A stretch of 64,000 bases of DNA, taken from Elgaria multicarinata webbii. Its lineage: Eukaryota; Chordata; Lepidosauria; Squamata; Anguidae. The notes beneath the pieces are model-generated. The model had not been told where the DNA came from, made no database searches, and worked only from the letters and a program-made list of their open reading frames with translations. Below are positions 23,552 through 34,015 of the stretch, piece by piece. Location of the stretch: contig NC_086178.1 in NCBI RefSeq assembly GCF_023053635.1, positions 33,283,226-33,347,225 on the forward strand, in the 5' to 3' direction. The stretch's first letter is position 1. Every line of letters begins with the position of its first letter. The position numbers and the translations under genes are program-made.

Positions 23552-23597
23552 AATAGTCTTTAAGGTGCCACTAGACTGTTGCTGGTTCAAGACACAG
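23552..23597 (+). mobile_element. Penelope-like repeat fragment
   Basis: The sequence 'atagtctttaaggtgccact' then 'agactgttgctgg' is a 45-bp piece of the repeat seen at 5.9 and 6.9 kb. Confidence 0.5.
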
Positions 23598-24199
23598 GAA
23601 ATCATTACCTCTCCCAAATTGAAAGTGTATATGAAACGATGCAGTGATATTAAATAGTTATTAGGTATCTTTTATATCCCATTCTCCTATCAAATATCAA
23701 CACTCTCAAGCTATTGGCCTATGTGTGTTTTGCAAAAAGCACACTTTGGCTCTGTCTAAACTGGTGGACCTGACCATGTTAACAGGCTTATAAAGTTGTT
23801 ATGGTAACATGAGCGCTGAGATTAGTTTTATTTACAGAAAGTTTAAAGACTGCCATAAGCAATAAAATAAACATCACACTGATTTCTTTCATGGCTCTCT
23901 GTGGTTTGATAAGTGCCTGTTGAGCAAACACAACTGGTGTGTTTGGCTTGGAACATGCATGCACATGCTGAAAGCTTGTTCACACTTGCCTTGATCAATA
24001 CGTGGTTTGCTGGTTTAATTATGTTTGTTAGTTGGAGAAGGGGACATTTTTCCTATTCAACTCAGCCTAGGAAACAAATTCCGCTCATTGTTTCCCAGGC
24101 TCTCTTTGCTGCCTGCTTCAGCAAGGATTTACCAGGCTGCCTCTTGCTGTGGAAGAAAAATGTGCGCATTAAGGTTGGATACTTACAGTATCCTCAGAA

Positions 24200-24299
24200 T
24201 TGCTTTTCTTTGACCTCCAGTATGGATATAAGATTTGCATAACATATGGCTTGATAGCTCAGAAAGACGTTTGAGGAGTTTTGAACAGCATTTTTCAAA
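24200..24299 (+). promoter_or_regulatory. ANKUB1: ANKUB1 5' UTR / proximal promoter, poorly defined
   Basis: Sequence directly upstream of the start codon. It is AT-rich, without CpG clustering, so ANKUB1 does not appear to have a CpG-island promoter. The transcription start is not visible. Confidence 0.3.
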
Positions 24300-24389
24300 A
24301 TGAGGATTTTTGTCGCCTTTGAAGGACTTTGTGAATCTTTCGACATTTCATCAGAGAATACAGTGAAAGATGTAAAGCTGATGATAAAG
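24300..24389 (+). CDS. ANKUB1: ANKUB1 exon 1, residues 1-30
   Basis: The ATG at 24300-24302 opens the conserved ubiquitin-like start. The exon ends in AAG followed by the donor GTATGATC, phase 0. Confidence 0.92.
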
Positions 24390-27300
24390 GTATGATCTTG
24401 AACTCGTAGCAAAATTTCTTCATTCTCTATAATCTTGTTTTTCAGTACATGGGAAAAACTGAATCAGATAATATCCATTGTCAAAATGAAGGGAAATCAC
24501 AAAGGAAAATCTTTCATGTATGCTGAAGATTTTTTATAAATAAGCTCAATTTTAACTGAAACACAGTGATTTTACTTTAAGCGTCTTGTTTAAATGTATA
24601 TTATCATCTTATATCAGGTTACAGTTGGGCTGGATGCCTTTTTAATTCAACAGATTAGGTTTCTTATTTCCTATCTGTACTTCTTTTAAAAAACATATCA
24701 GCGTCAATTTCCAATCTGCTTTAACAAGGGACAGTGATTGCGAACATGATGGTTAGGAACATAAACTCATTTATACTGGCGAGACAACTGGTCCATCTAG
24801 CTCAATATTGTCTAAACTGGCCCTATTAATTAACCCATGATTTGCTGTGGTGTGTTCTGCTGCAATTTTGCATATGCAACCTCCGATCGAGTCAACTCAT
24901 CTAATTATAGGTTAATTAGCCCATGCTTAACCTATAGTGTCCAGGTTCAAACATCACAAAGATATCAGATTACAACTAGCAATGTATTTTGGGAAAGAGG
25001 AGCAATGGCTGATCTCCAATTCTGAAAAAAAGGTGGAATGTAATGCTGATCTGCCACTTGCCTTGGGCTAAACACATTAATAAGCGTCTTATTTTGTGCA
25101 TCTTGAAGCCTAAGGAAAGTCATATGATGTTCTGTGTTGGGGTAGAGATGCCAACTATTCTGGTGAAGAATGGTCATAGCTTTAAAGAAATAAACATTCT
25201 CTTCAGACAACATGCTAAACCATAATGGTTAAGCGTTTTGAGCTAAACATTATGGCTTAGCATTGTCGTGTAAACCATTCCTAACCATGGTGGCTACATA
25301 ATCACGGTTTAAACATGCTCACTAACCACTTGCAGCAAAAGGGTTGGCAATCTAACCATGACTTAGTGGGTTGTCTGAACAGGCCTGTTGAAAGGCAGCT
25401 TAGCATTTTCACTGCTATTTCTAAAATAATATTTTTCCCCCTTAAGGATTATTTTCACGTTCCACTCTCTGAAGACAAGCAAGGCAGGAGATATTTGGAG
25501 TTGATGTATGCAGGAGCAGTGTTAAAGGACAGCTGGATACTTGCTGATGTAGGCATATCGGTTTCTTCCACAATTAAATGTGTTGTTAAGGTACAGTATG
25601 ATTTATTAAAAAAAACAACCAAAAACAAGCCTGCCTTGCTAGCCCAAAAATTCGCTGTGCCTCCTGTGTTCCTGTCCTGTCTAAATTATAGGTCTTGTGC
25701 TAGTATCACTTAGCACTCCTCAAAAGCATCTCACCTGCAAATGGGATGTTGGGTAATTTTCAGATAATTACAGCAATAAGGTATTAAGTCAGCCTTCTCC
25801 ATTCTGCCACTGTCCAGATCCTTTGGACTACAACTCCCATCACTCCTAAGATGCTGGCCCAGTGATGATGCTTGGTGAGGATGATGGGGGTTGTCTGAAC
25901 ACCTCTAGGGCACTGGGTCTAGGAAAGCTGTGTTAAGACGATGAGAATTAAATGCTTACCTATGTATTCGTTTGTAAGGAACTTTTAAAGATGTTAGAAT
26001 CTGTTTGAAAGGATAAGGTTAAATTATTTATTTATTTATTGCATTAGTATACCGCCCCATAGCTGAAGTTCTCTGGGTGGTTCACATAAGATAACACTTA
26101 AAAACAATATACAAAAATTAAAAACCACAAAAACATGCAAAATGCACATACATTTAAAACCACTATAACAACTTTACAAACGATGAGACAAATTTTTTCT
26201 TTATTTTGTAATATTCCATATAGCTTATTGTTCTATAGATGCCCACATATGTAAAGCCAAAACTCCACATCGATTATATAAGTATAATTTTATACTGATA
26301 TTACCACTGCTGTGCCAATGTCATTTTTGGGTTTTCTTTTCAGGAAGAAGACAAACCAATTTTCTTTGTATACAATGCAGTCACTCATGAAAAAGTGCCC
26401 ATAATGGGAAGAATTTATCTTCTTGCATCAAAGGTTTCCCAGCTAAAAACCCTCGTAACCCTGAAGTGTGGCTTCCCAAACAGTATTTATTGTCTCAGGA
26501 CTCCAGAGGGCAGGGAGATGTATGACTGCAATACCTTGAGTGATTATCAGTTAGATATAGGTATAAGACTGTTTGCACATTTTATCTACTCTTACTGGTA
26601 ACATAGACCTCCAGTCCTTTTTAGAAGAATCTGAATTTAAGGCTTCAATCCTATATCCACCTTGAATGCAGTGACACTTACCTCTGAGTAGTATGCATAG
26701 AAAATGGTTTAAAAAATTACTCAAAGTAAATGCTCCAAAATATGAAATGGCTTTTGTGTTGGATGGCACCATATTTTGCTATATTATTAGACTGTTCCAA
26801 GACTTCAGCCCTAACATCTGAATATTTCAAAACATTTAAGACAAATGCAGCTGATAAAAAGCAAGTAAAGTTTAACTTTCTGAAGGATACATTTAGCAGG
26901 TATTTCAGCTATTGTTCAGAGATACTGCTGATGCAATTTGCATTGTAAAAAAAAAAAAAAAAATCCACATCACCACTTTGTAGAAGGGAACTTAAGTCTG
27001 CTTGAGGAATTATTGAGAGCCCACCCCATGCCACCCCACCCCACAACAAAAACGGAAAAGGATTCAAAGGTAAACATTTTTGACAGTACACTACTGTTGT
27101 CATGTCTGTCTTGGAGAAATGCAAAATAAGTCAAGTCACAGATTTAGGGCTCTTCTAAATATGGGTTTTTAAGGTGCTCTCTGTTTGTCTTTTTTTGGAC
27201 TGGCCACATAAGATGCAGTAAATCTCCTGCACTTGGCCAGTGTGGTCCTGTGCCCCCCCTTCTCCCATATTTTTTCACACTGGGGGGAAAGTGTTATTTC

Positions 27301-30300
27301 CTGGTGCAGCACAATCTCCAAAAACCCAGTAGTGAGGCCACCTAATATCAGAAGCTCCTGGTGTGGCTGTGGGGATGTATATACTTGGCTTCAGGCTGGC
27401 CAGACGTCCGCATTTCTCCCTTGCCCAGGAAGACAATTGCAGCCTCCAGCTGCTGCTCTTTCTTCCGTCCCTCCCACAAACACATGTTCCTGTTTTACCA
27501 AGAAAATAAAGGGTAGCGTTTGTGTGTGAGTGAGGCAACTATTAATGTTTGTACAGAGGTGTTGCTGCTGCTGCTGTTTCTTCTTCTCCAGAATTGCGCA
27601 TTAGAGCAATTTCGAAAGTCCAAAAATTCGCTGCTGTGCTTTTACTCCTGTTCATGCTCATGTAGCCCACCACCAGTTTTCCCCCTTGAAACTGTATTAC
27701 CACAACCTTGGAGGGTTGAAGGAAAGAAAACAACTAGAATGGATACTTTTTATTTTTTTATTTATTTAAAACCCCTCCATCCCACAGAGGGGAATGTCGG
27801 GAAAAACTCATGTGGGGGAAAGGTTTAATCTTCCATTTCCAGAATATCATAGTCCTGATCCAAATCAGCGCAACATGCACTTACACAGGAGTAAAAGCGC
27901 AACAGCCAACCTTCGGACTTCCAAAATTGTGCAATTCAGGATAAGAAGCAAAAAGACAAAATCCACCTCAGTGCAAGAAACGTGGTGGGAGGGAGCAGCA
28001 AAGGGAGGGCTACATCTCTGCTTACTAAGGTTGGGGCATATAGTGGTGATTCTCCCCAACAGTGTGGGCAGTCCATGGAAACGGCATGTACTTTACATTG
28101 TAAGTCCATTGATTAGTGGTGCACTGCTAGGAACCCTCCACCTGGAAGAATCCTAAGGCTGCACACTCAAAATTACCTCTTGTAAAGGGTTGTGATAGAT
28201 ATGCTTTTTAGCTACCCTGCATGTGAATGCTGAGTGGTTCAGAAGTGCATGGAGGGAATACCAAACAATGCTAGGAATGGAGTCAAATGATCAGAACTCT
28301 CTTTGGCAGGCACAACTCTTCGTTTGGATGTTTGGGATGGATGGAAAGAATTCCTGACTGGATGTCTCTTAGGAAACAAACCCAAGGTCCAATGCTATCT
28401 GTCAAAGGAAGATCCAGTACTCAAGTACAGTAACTCAAAATCTTAACTTTTAAAATTAGGTTGTTGGGTTGTTGTTTTTTATATGACCTTGTTTGCTTTT
28501 CTGAGCTGGTTTATTTTGCACATGCTTTCTTTCAGATATCAAAAGAGGGTAGCGCTCTATATGGCAGCCTTTTTTGGGCACCTTCAGCTTTTGGCATGGC
28601 TCCTGAAACAGGGGGCAAGGCCCACTGAACCAGTTGGCATACATCCCTATCGTGAGTGGTGTCATGAAAATGACCATCCGGATGTCAAGAAATGTCCTGT
28701 CCATGCAGCTGCTGAAGCAGGCCAGCTCATGATGCTGAAAGCCTTTGTTAATTACAGTGTCTTATGCCTCCAGTGCCCAAACTCAACAGGGCAAACTCCA
28801 CTGCAGTTATGTATCCAACACAGACGTAAGGACTGTGTGCTGTATTTGGTCACCAAGATATGGTCGGTGGTTTCCTACCCTAATTTCTCCCTCTCCATGA
28901 AAATCTACCTTAAATTAAAGCTGTGGCTTCTGAAGGCTCAAAGTAACATCCGTATGATGAAGCGACGCAACCAGACAGCAGTCTTTAGAACACGAGTCGG
29001 GGATCTTGTCCTTGTCGATGGTTTCACAAAACCAAAAATGACTTCCAAAGGTTTTTATTCTACCACAGTCCAAGATGCAGACAGCAGAGGCTGCCGGCTG
29101 CCAGACTTGAATAAACAGTTCCAACACGGGCAGGGTATATGTCATTTGACAGTTTCAAAGAGGTATCTCAAAGGGACAACTGTCAAATTACCTCCAGTGT
29201 TAGATGCTAACAGGAGAGCTAACATAGACAGATGCCAACAAAAAAAGAACACGAGAAAGAAGAAGGTGAACTGTAACAATGAAGAATATATGGACCAAAG
29301 TATGTGTTTAGTAAGAGTTCCTCTACCACCTAATTCTGTCCTCAAGCCAGCATATTATTATTCCATACCCAATGCAAAATTTCTGCTAAATCCTTCTCTG
29401 GAGTCTTTTTCAGAACACAGTGGTAGAACACCAAGGGAAAATGCCATCTACTGCCTAGCCATAGCCAGGTATGTTTCTCTTTGTTTCTTAACAAAGGTTG
29501 CCAATTCATTCAGAAACATATGCCAAGCCAGAAGGCAGCAACTAACGGCACTTCTTAGAATTATTTCCTTTTTAAATTGTTGCCTTCAAAAGTGGGGCCA
29601 TCTCTCCTCTTAATGATGCTTCTACTTTCTAAGGGAAAAATTAGAATAAATGACCTCCCTACTTTCTTAAAGATTTTGGTTTTAATTGCGTGTGAATGCA
29701 CAAGAGAAGTACAAAACCCATAACGAAATCCTTTATATTAGTTATATAATTTGCCAGTTGTAACTATCATTTGGAGGAACTCCTATAAGTAGATGCTGGA
29801 AATATGTAAAGCGGCCTTCTCCAGCCTGGTATCCTCCTGATGTTTTGGACTACACCTCCCAGCATTCTTTACTATTGATCACGGCTCAGGCTGATGGGAG
29901 TTGAAGTCCAAAACACTTGGAGGGGACCAGGTTGGGAAAGGCTGATTGAAAACACTGTCACTGATGAGTAGACACTGCCACCGTGTGGTAATAGTGATTT
30001 CAATACCATACAAGATCGACCTCAGTGCTTAAATCTGGTAAGTGGCTGAAGAGAAATATCTTAACGCAAAGGATCATCCCTTGAAACTGGTGAGACTGTG
30101 GGAAATAGCAGGAAACTGCTGAATAAGCTGACAACTGCTAAATTGTAGAAGAGTGAAATGAAATGAAATAAGTAAAGAATTGGGTAATAAGCATAGGCAA
30201 CATATAGAGAGGAAATTGATCTGCTTCACATGAAGCAGTTTAGGGTGATTGGGAACAAGACACAGCAAGGCTGTCACTTTAGAACAAACCCAAGTTCCTT

Positions 30301-30716
30301 GCTATGTCTCTTGGAACTGTGGTTTGTTGTAACCAAAATTAATTAAAAACAAACTAGAATGAAAGTCATTTGAGATTCTGGTTTGTTAGCTAATTTAGCC
30401 AAACCTCCACACTGGTCATTCTAAGAGCTGCTCTCTTCACTGGTGGATCTTCCACCCCAGCCCAGGGATCCCCATGACTGGGGCAGGGGGATGGGGCCAG
30501 AGGGAAATGCTTTGTGGCATTCCTAGACACTCAGATTGTTTTGTCTTAGCATAAATGGGTAGAGATTTCTACAGCAAAACAATCTTAGGCATTTTTGGCC
30601 CTGATGCAAACAGTCAATATTATGTGCTGCCCTAGTGTAGCAATTTTTTCTTAATTTATTTTATGACATACAGAACTGGAGCAGACCTTATGGTTGCCGT
30701 GTGTGTGTGTATGTAC

Positions 30717-30748
<32 letters not shown>

Positions 30749-32056
30749 ATATAAATAAATAAATAAAAACCAGTCCCCCCCCCTTGATGAGCAATCACCA
30801 CCTGGCCATAATGTTTGTCTTGGTCTAGACTGGGGTGGGCAATTTGTGGCCTTGGAGATGTTGTACTGCAGCTTCCATCATCCTTCACCATCGTCTATGT
30901 TGGCTGATGGGAGTTGCAGTACAACAACATACAGGGGGCAACATATTGCCTAACCCTGGTCTAGATGAACAGCTCATTATATGGTAAAACTGTTCCTGGG
31001 CTGGGCCATCTCAGTCTGCAAGTGAAGGACTGCACGTTGGAACACTTCCCTATGGGGAGAATGCTACACCTAGGACACAAGCATATCATGGAGAAGGCTA
31101 TGCCCAAACACTTTCTGTATGCTTTGGAACATACAAGCCCAGTTTGTTGTTAATGTTTTAAAACAATAACAGGTAAACCTTTGGTTTAACCTAGCCTTCC
31201 CCAACTTGGTGTCCTTCAGATGGGTTGTGCTACAATGCTGGCTAGGCATGATGGGGGTTGTAGTCCAACACCTCTGGAGGGCTCCTTATTGGGTAAGTCT
31301 GGTTTAAGACGCAATCTTATGCATGTTTAGACAGAAAAAAGGCCTACAATCTTATGTAAACTGCTGAGAGAGCTTCGGCTATGGGCGGTGTTGTAGGCCT
31401 TTTTTCTGTCTAAACATGCATAGGAGTCCTTCCTTAGCTGCTCAGTGCTTATCTCCTGCTCACATTCATCCCTTGTTACTCTTCATCTTTCTTCCTCCTT
31501 TCCTTCTGCTATCTCTCTCTTCCACTGGTGTAAATTCAGACTGTAACCTTCTCACAGCAGAGACCTGTTTTTTGCGTGTGTTACTCTGTAAAGCTCTATG
31601 TACACTGATGGTGCTATATAAATACTAGTAATAATACTGATAATCTGACTGAAATCCATGTCCCTCTTCCCTTTGTGGCCCCCTGCATCCACCCCACCCC
31701 CCACAAATCTGCTCCGGAGGGTTCCCTCAACCCTCTGTAGCAAATTTTGAGGGCATGTGTGGGGCTCCATTGGAAGCAGCCCCGTCAGCGGAAAACCTTT
31801 ATTGGATTCCACCCTATGCAATGTCCTGAGAATGCATAATTGAACTACAGTAGTATTACACATTGATGTTTCCTTTTATTGTTGTTGTTGCCGTTGCATT
31901 TATATCTATTTAAAACGATATACTAAATCTCTGCTTGATTTATGACATCATATCTAAATCTTTTATTGCAGTGCATTTAAAGAGAAGCCATGGCTCCAAC
32001 AACTGGGCATCGCAAGAACCCTGGCTAAAAAAAGCATATGCAAACCTGTGTACTGA
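24300..32056 (+). CDS. ANKUB1: ANKUB1, ankyrin repeat and ubiquitin-like protein (complete, 6 exons)
   Basis: Six exons join with consistent phases to a 1584-base coding sequence (527 residues plus stop): 24300-24389, 25447-25590, 26344-26560, 28310-28424, 28536-29468 and 31972-32056. Residues 1-78 form an N-terminal ubiquitin-like fold ([20 protein letters not shown] start). Residues about 190-295 contain ankyrin-type repeats ([60 protein letters not shown]). The conserved C-terminal block is [14 protein letters not shown] then [20 protein letters not shown]. The match to vertebrate ANKUB1 is strong throughout; biochemical function is not established. The last codons (after KKSI) are less certain because an alternative 3' exon cannot be excluded. 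It lies between RNF13 (divergent) and COMMD2 (same strand). Confidence 0.93.
24815..24960. mobile_element. MITE-like repeat in ANKUB1 intron 1
   Basis: The sequence 'ctattaattaacccatgat' then 'ttgctgtgg' and 'gcatatgcaacctccgatcg' is shared with the element at 40.1 kb ('attaattaacccatgatttg' and 'aggttgcatgccactgcc'). The end 'gtgtccaggttcaaacatca' fits the TTCANAC-type terminus. Confidence 0.45.
25225..25388. mobile_element. MITE-like repeat in ANKUB1 intron 1
   Basis: Repeated 'taaaccat', 'taaccatggtggc' and 'ctaaccatgacttagtgg' words lead to the terminus 'ttgtctgaacaggcctg', the inverse of the TTCAGACAAC-type end seen at 55.9-56.7 kb. It lies immediately upstream of exon 2. Confidence 0.45.
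25447..25590 (+). CDS. ANKUB1: ANKUB1 exon 2, residues 31-78
   Basis: The acceptor TTCCCCCTTAAG ends at 25446 and the donor GTACAGTA starts at 25591. The 144 bases are 48 codons, phase 0. It encodes the rest of the ubiquitin-like fold ([20 protein letters not shown], then SWILADVGI). Confidence 0.95.
25785..25932. mobile_element. Short palindromic MITE (family A)
   Basis: The sequence 'gccttctccattctgccact' then 'ggactacaactcccatcact' with the inverse half 'ggtctaggaaagctgtgtta'. It is moderately diverged and lies in ANKUB1 intron 2. Confidence 0.55.
26020..26130 (-). mobile_element. L2-like retroelement 3' tail
   Basis: The inverted tail 'gtataccgccccatagctga' then 'agttctctgggtggttcaca', preceded by TTTATTTATT on the plus strand. 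Confidence 0.6.
26344..26560 (+). CDS. ANKUB1: ANKUB1 exon 3, residues 79-151 (split codon)
   Basis: The acceptor GTTTTCTTTTCAG ends at 26343 and the donor GTATAAGA starts at 26561. It has 217 bases and leaves one base of a glycine codon. It encodes [20 protein letters not shown] through [20 protein letters not shown]. Confidence 0.95.
26640..26705 (+). repeat. Dispersed 80-bp repeat copy
   Basis: The words 'gcttcaatcctatatcca', 'acttacctctgagtag' and 'tatgcatag' are shared with copies at 37.06 and 60.4 kb. Confidence 0.35.
27140..28160. mobile_element. About 1-kb palindromic element in ANKUB1 intron 3
   Basis: The arms near 27575-27655 and 27880-27965 are inverted partners: 'cttttactcctgttcatgct' against 'acaggagtaaaagcgcaaca', and 'attgcgcattagagcaattt' against 'ccaaaattgtgcaattcag'. 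Pairing continues outward ('cgtccctcccacaaacac' against 'cgtggtgggagggagcagc'). It is best read as an imperfect, non-autonomous DNA transposon; the outer ends are approximate. Confidence 0.5.
28310..28424 (+). CDS. ANKUB1: ANKUB1 exon 4, residues 151-189 (split codons)
   Basis: The acceptor CTCTTTGGCAG ends at 28309 and the donor GTACAGTAAC starts at 28425. The 115 bases restore the glycine codon and leave AA of a lysine codon. It encodes [20 protein letters not shown] then YLSKEDPVL. Confidence 0.93.
28536..29468 (+). CDS. ANKUB1: ANKUB1 exon 5, residues 189-500 (ankyrin region)
   Basis: The acceptor TTTCTTTCAG ends at 28535 and the donor GTATGTTT starts at 29469. This 933-base exon carries the ankyrin-type repeats, the [20 protein letters not shown] block and a basic, low-complexity stretch ([12 protein letters not shown]). 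Confidence 0.95.
29812..29945. mobile_element. Short palindromic MITE (family A), complete
   Basis: It runs 'ggccttctccagcctggtat' ... 'tggactacacctcccagcat' ... 'atgggagttgaagtccaaaa' ... 'accaggttgggaaaggctg'. Both arms are present and pair over about 55 bp. Confidence 0.75.
30698..30772. repeat. (GT)n / (AT)n / (AAAT)n microsatellite
   Basis: Alternating 'tgtgtg' blocks are interrupted by 'tacatatatat' and followed by 'aaataaataaataaa'. Confidence 0.9.
30828..30957. mobile_element. Short palindromic MITE (family A)
   Basis: The sequence 'tggggtgggcaatttgtggc' ... 'gtactgcagcttccatcat' ... 'gctgatgggagttgcagtac' ... 'gcaacatattgcctaaccc' forms a complete hairpin. Confidence 0.65.
31186..31312. 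mobile_element. Short palindromic MITE (family A)
   Basis: The sequence 'ctagccttccccaacttggt' ... 'ggctaggcatgatgggggt' ... 'tgtagtccaacacctctgga' is a complete copy adjoining the next MITE. Confidence 0.7.
31316..31428. mobile_element. Hairpin MITE with retroelement-tail insert
   Basis: The arms 'tatgcatgtttagacagaaa' and 'ttctgtctaaacatgcatag' are perfect inverses over 30 or more bases. The loop contains 'ctgagagagcttcggctatg', the shared L2-like tail, which indicates insertion of (or capture from) a retroelement end. Confidence 0.7.
31640..31830. repeat. Dispersed repeat family C (CCCTCAAAATCTGCTC-like)
   Basis: The words 'aatctgctccggagggttcc' and 'caaattttgagggcatgtg' recur at 33210-33400 and 40885-41090 together with 'attggattccaccc' or its variants. 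The class is unknown to me. Confidence 0.4.
31972..32056 (+). CDS. ANKUB1: ANKUB1 exon 6, residues 500-527 and stop
   Basis: The acceptor TTTTATTGCAG ends at 31971. The exon completes the split serine codon and encodes [20 protein letters not shown] then SICKPVY, with TGA at 32054-32056. The block up to KKSI is conserved; the last five residues are not confirmed and may differ in transcripts that splice further. Confidence 0.8.
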
Positions 32057-33209
32057 TCAGACCCGGGACACAATCTGCCTTGGAAAGAAAAGATGTATTT
32101 GGATATTATGCTACGCGTACACATTTGCTGAGAATCCTCAGCTCTATTTCCACTGAGAGGTTTAAGAAAGATATTTTAAGTTTTATTAATGTCAGACATT
32201 TTCAAAAGGTAATACAAGATCTGCAACTGGATATTTTGGGGGTCTTACTGTATGGCATGGTAAGCTGTCAGATCCTGTAAGCAATCAGCATGCTAATTAA
32301 CATAAAGGTCCATCTAAGGAGAAGGGGCTGTGTTATTCTGGAGGCCTAATCTATTCAGAACCCAGTCAAAGTAGGTTCTTTGGATTACTCAAATGAAATT
32401 AGGCCACTTGTGAAAGGAATGACAGTTTATTGATAGAAAATGGACACAGAATAAAATTAAAAAGCAAACTCACACATTCCTTCAGTCCATGGAGCTGGCA
32501 TTTGCTGAGGCTGTTCCTTGAACCCCAAATTCTCCAGGTTGGCATGCAATTTTCCCCTGGACTGAAGCCATATTGGTTAGGCCTCAGCTCAATCTCTTAT
32601 ACTCTTCTCTGATAGTCTAGTACGTGCCCCAAAGCATCACAGGCAGGTAATCAGTTACCTGTCCTATTTCTAGCAGATCCCAACATTCTGACACCCAGTA
32701 AAACAAACAGAGGAAATTAGGTAGCTGAACTGTTGACTTGAAGATTACGCCCTTATCAGGGTCAGACAGCAATTGTTTTCATGTGTATTGGAGCCTGCTT
32801 CCTTGATACCCATCTCTATGAGAAACCTGCAGAAGTTGCCCATAGAGGCTTACTCTAAGAAACAAGAAAACTGCCCTTTAGACAGGCATTTATACGTTTA
32901 ATAAACAGCCTATAGGACAACTGTATAAGTTCAGCATCAAACCTGATTCCTCACCATTTCTTCTGGTTTCAAACTCACTGCAGGGGCTGAGAGAGGGAAA
33001 GGTTTTCAAATGGAAGTGATGGTTAGAGTTGGCAGTTGAACTTCTTCTTGAGGCCCTTTGGATACTGAGGGATATTTCCAGTTAATCCAGTGTGGATAGA
33101 GATGTGTTGTTTTTGCGTGTGAATAAGCCCATGTGGTGTCTTCTTAGGAGAACTAGAGTATCTCTATACCTCAATTTGGTTGTATCTAATGGTGTCTTTC
33201 CATCAGCAG

Positions 33210-33400
33210 AATGGACATTGCTGGCAGATCAAATCACACACGCACCAAGAGCTACCTCCACAAATTTGCTCTAGAGGTTTGAGACAGTTTGGAGTAGATT
33301 TGGGGTGCAGGGGTTATAGGAGGGAGGAGGGGTAAGGAAACTACCATTGCATGAGCGGATATCTGCTTCTGTAATGTTGGATTGAACCCATTGAAACCCA
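33210..33400. repeat. Dispersed repeat family C
   Basis: The words 'tttggggtgcaggggttata' and 'ctaccattgcatgagcggat' then 'tctgtaatgttggattgaac' are shared in altered form with 40.9-41.1 kb ('ttgcatgagcagagtttaac', 'ctgtgatgttgtatttcatc'). Confidence 0.4.
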
Positions 33401-33489
33401 AGGTGAAAGCTTGGAGACCCCTAGGAAACCCTGAAGCTGTTTGGCTTGCAAATTGCAGCTGCCTGTATTCCACTATAACATTGTTCCTA

Positions 33490-34015
33490 ACTCAGGCCGA
33501 GACAAGCTCAGCATGCAACTCTTTTGCTAAGAGAACTGCACTGGCTGCCTATTTGCTGCTAGGCCAGGTTTAAGTTTCTAGCACTAGTGTACAAAGCCCT
33601 AAACAACTTGGGATCAGGATACCTGAAAGAGAGCCTTATCTCTCACCAACCTGCCCGGTCGCTGAGAGCATTTGAGGGCATGTTCCTGGTGGTTCCACAT
33701 GGCCTGATTGGAGTCCACCTGAGAGCCTTCAGTGTGGTAGCCCCCTTCCCATAGAATTACCTGCCGAACATCAGGCAGGCACCAACATTGTGTTGCTTCT
33801 GGCACCTCCTGAAAACATTGTTGTTCAGGAAGCTTTTCTTGAGCGACCAGCCTGGGTTTTACCAGAACACAGGTTTTATCAGAACTCTGTTGTTTTAAAA
33901 ATAGTAATTTTAAATATAGTGTTTTCTTTTATTCTATCTGTTGTTCATCATTCCAAAATCTTTGAATGAGCAATATAGAAATATTGTAAATAAAATAAAA
34001 AATTTAAAAAGTCAT
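33490..34015 (+). mobile_element. L2 LINE 3' end
   Basis: The sequence 'actgcactggctgcctattt' then 'gtacaaagccctaaacaac' and 'ttgggatcaggatacctga' encodes the L2 HWLP..Y.ALNNLGSGYL segment. It is followed by 'cctcctgaaaacattgttg' (LF..) and an A/T-rich tail. The copy is decayed. Confidence 0.75.

Larger units (their letters stand above)
19800..24299. other. RNF13-ANKUB1 intergenic spacer
   Basis: This spacer separates two divergently transcribed genes. It is dominated by repeats (family A MITE, CR1, Sauria SINE, L2, 320-bp MITE, each listed). Segments 19830-20290, 20430-20700 and 23600-24299 have no recognisable repeat or coding content; the last should contain the ANKUB1 promoter. Confidence 0.7.
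29469..31971 (+). other. ANKUB1: ANKUB1 intron 5
   Basis: The intron holds three family A MITEs (29.8, 30.8, 31.2 kb), a GT/AT microsatellite, a hairpin MITE at 31.3 kb and a third repeat family at 31.64-31.83 kb. Bases 29950-30690 show no feature I can name. Confidence 0.7.
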
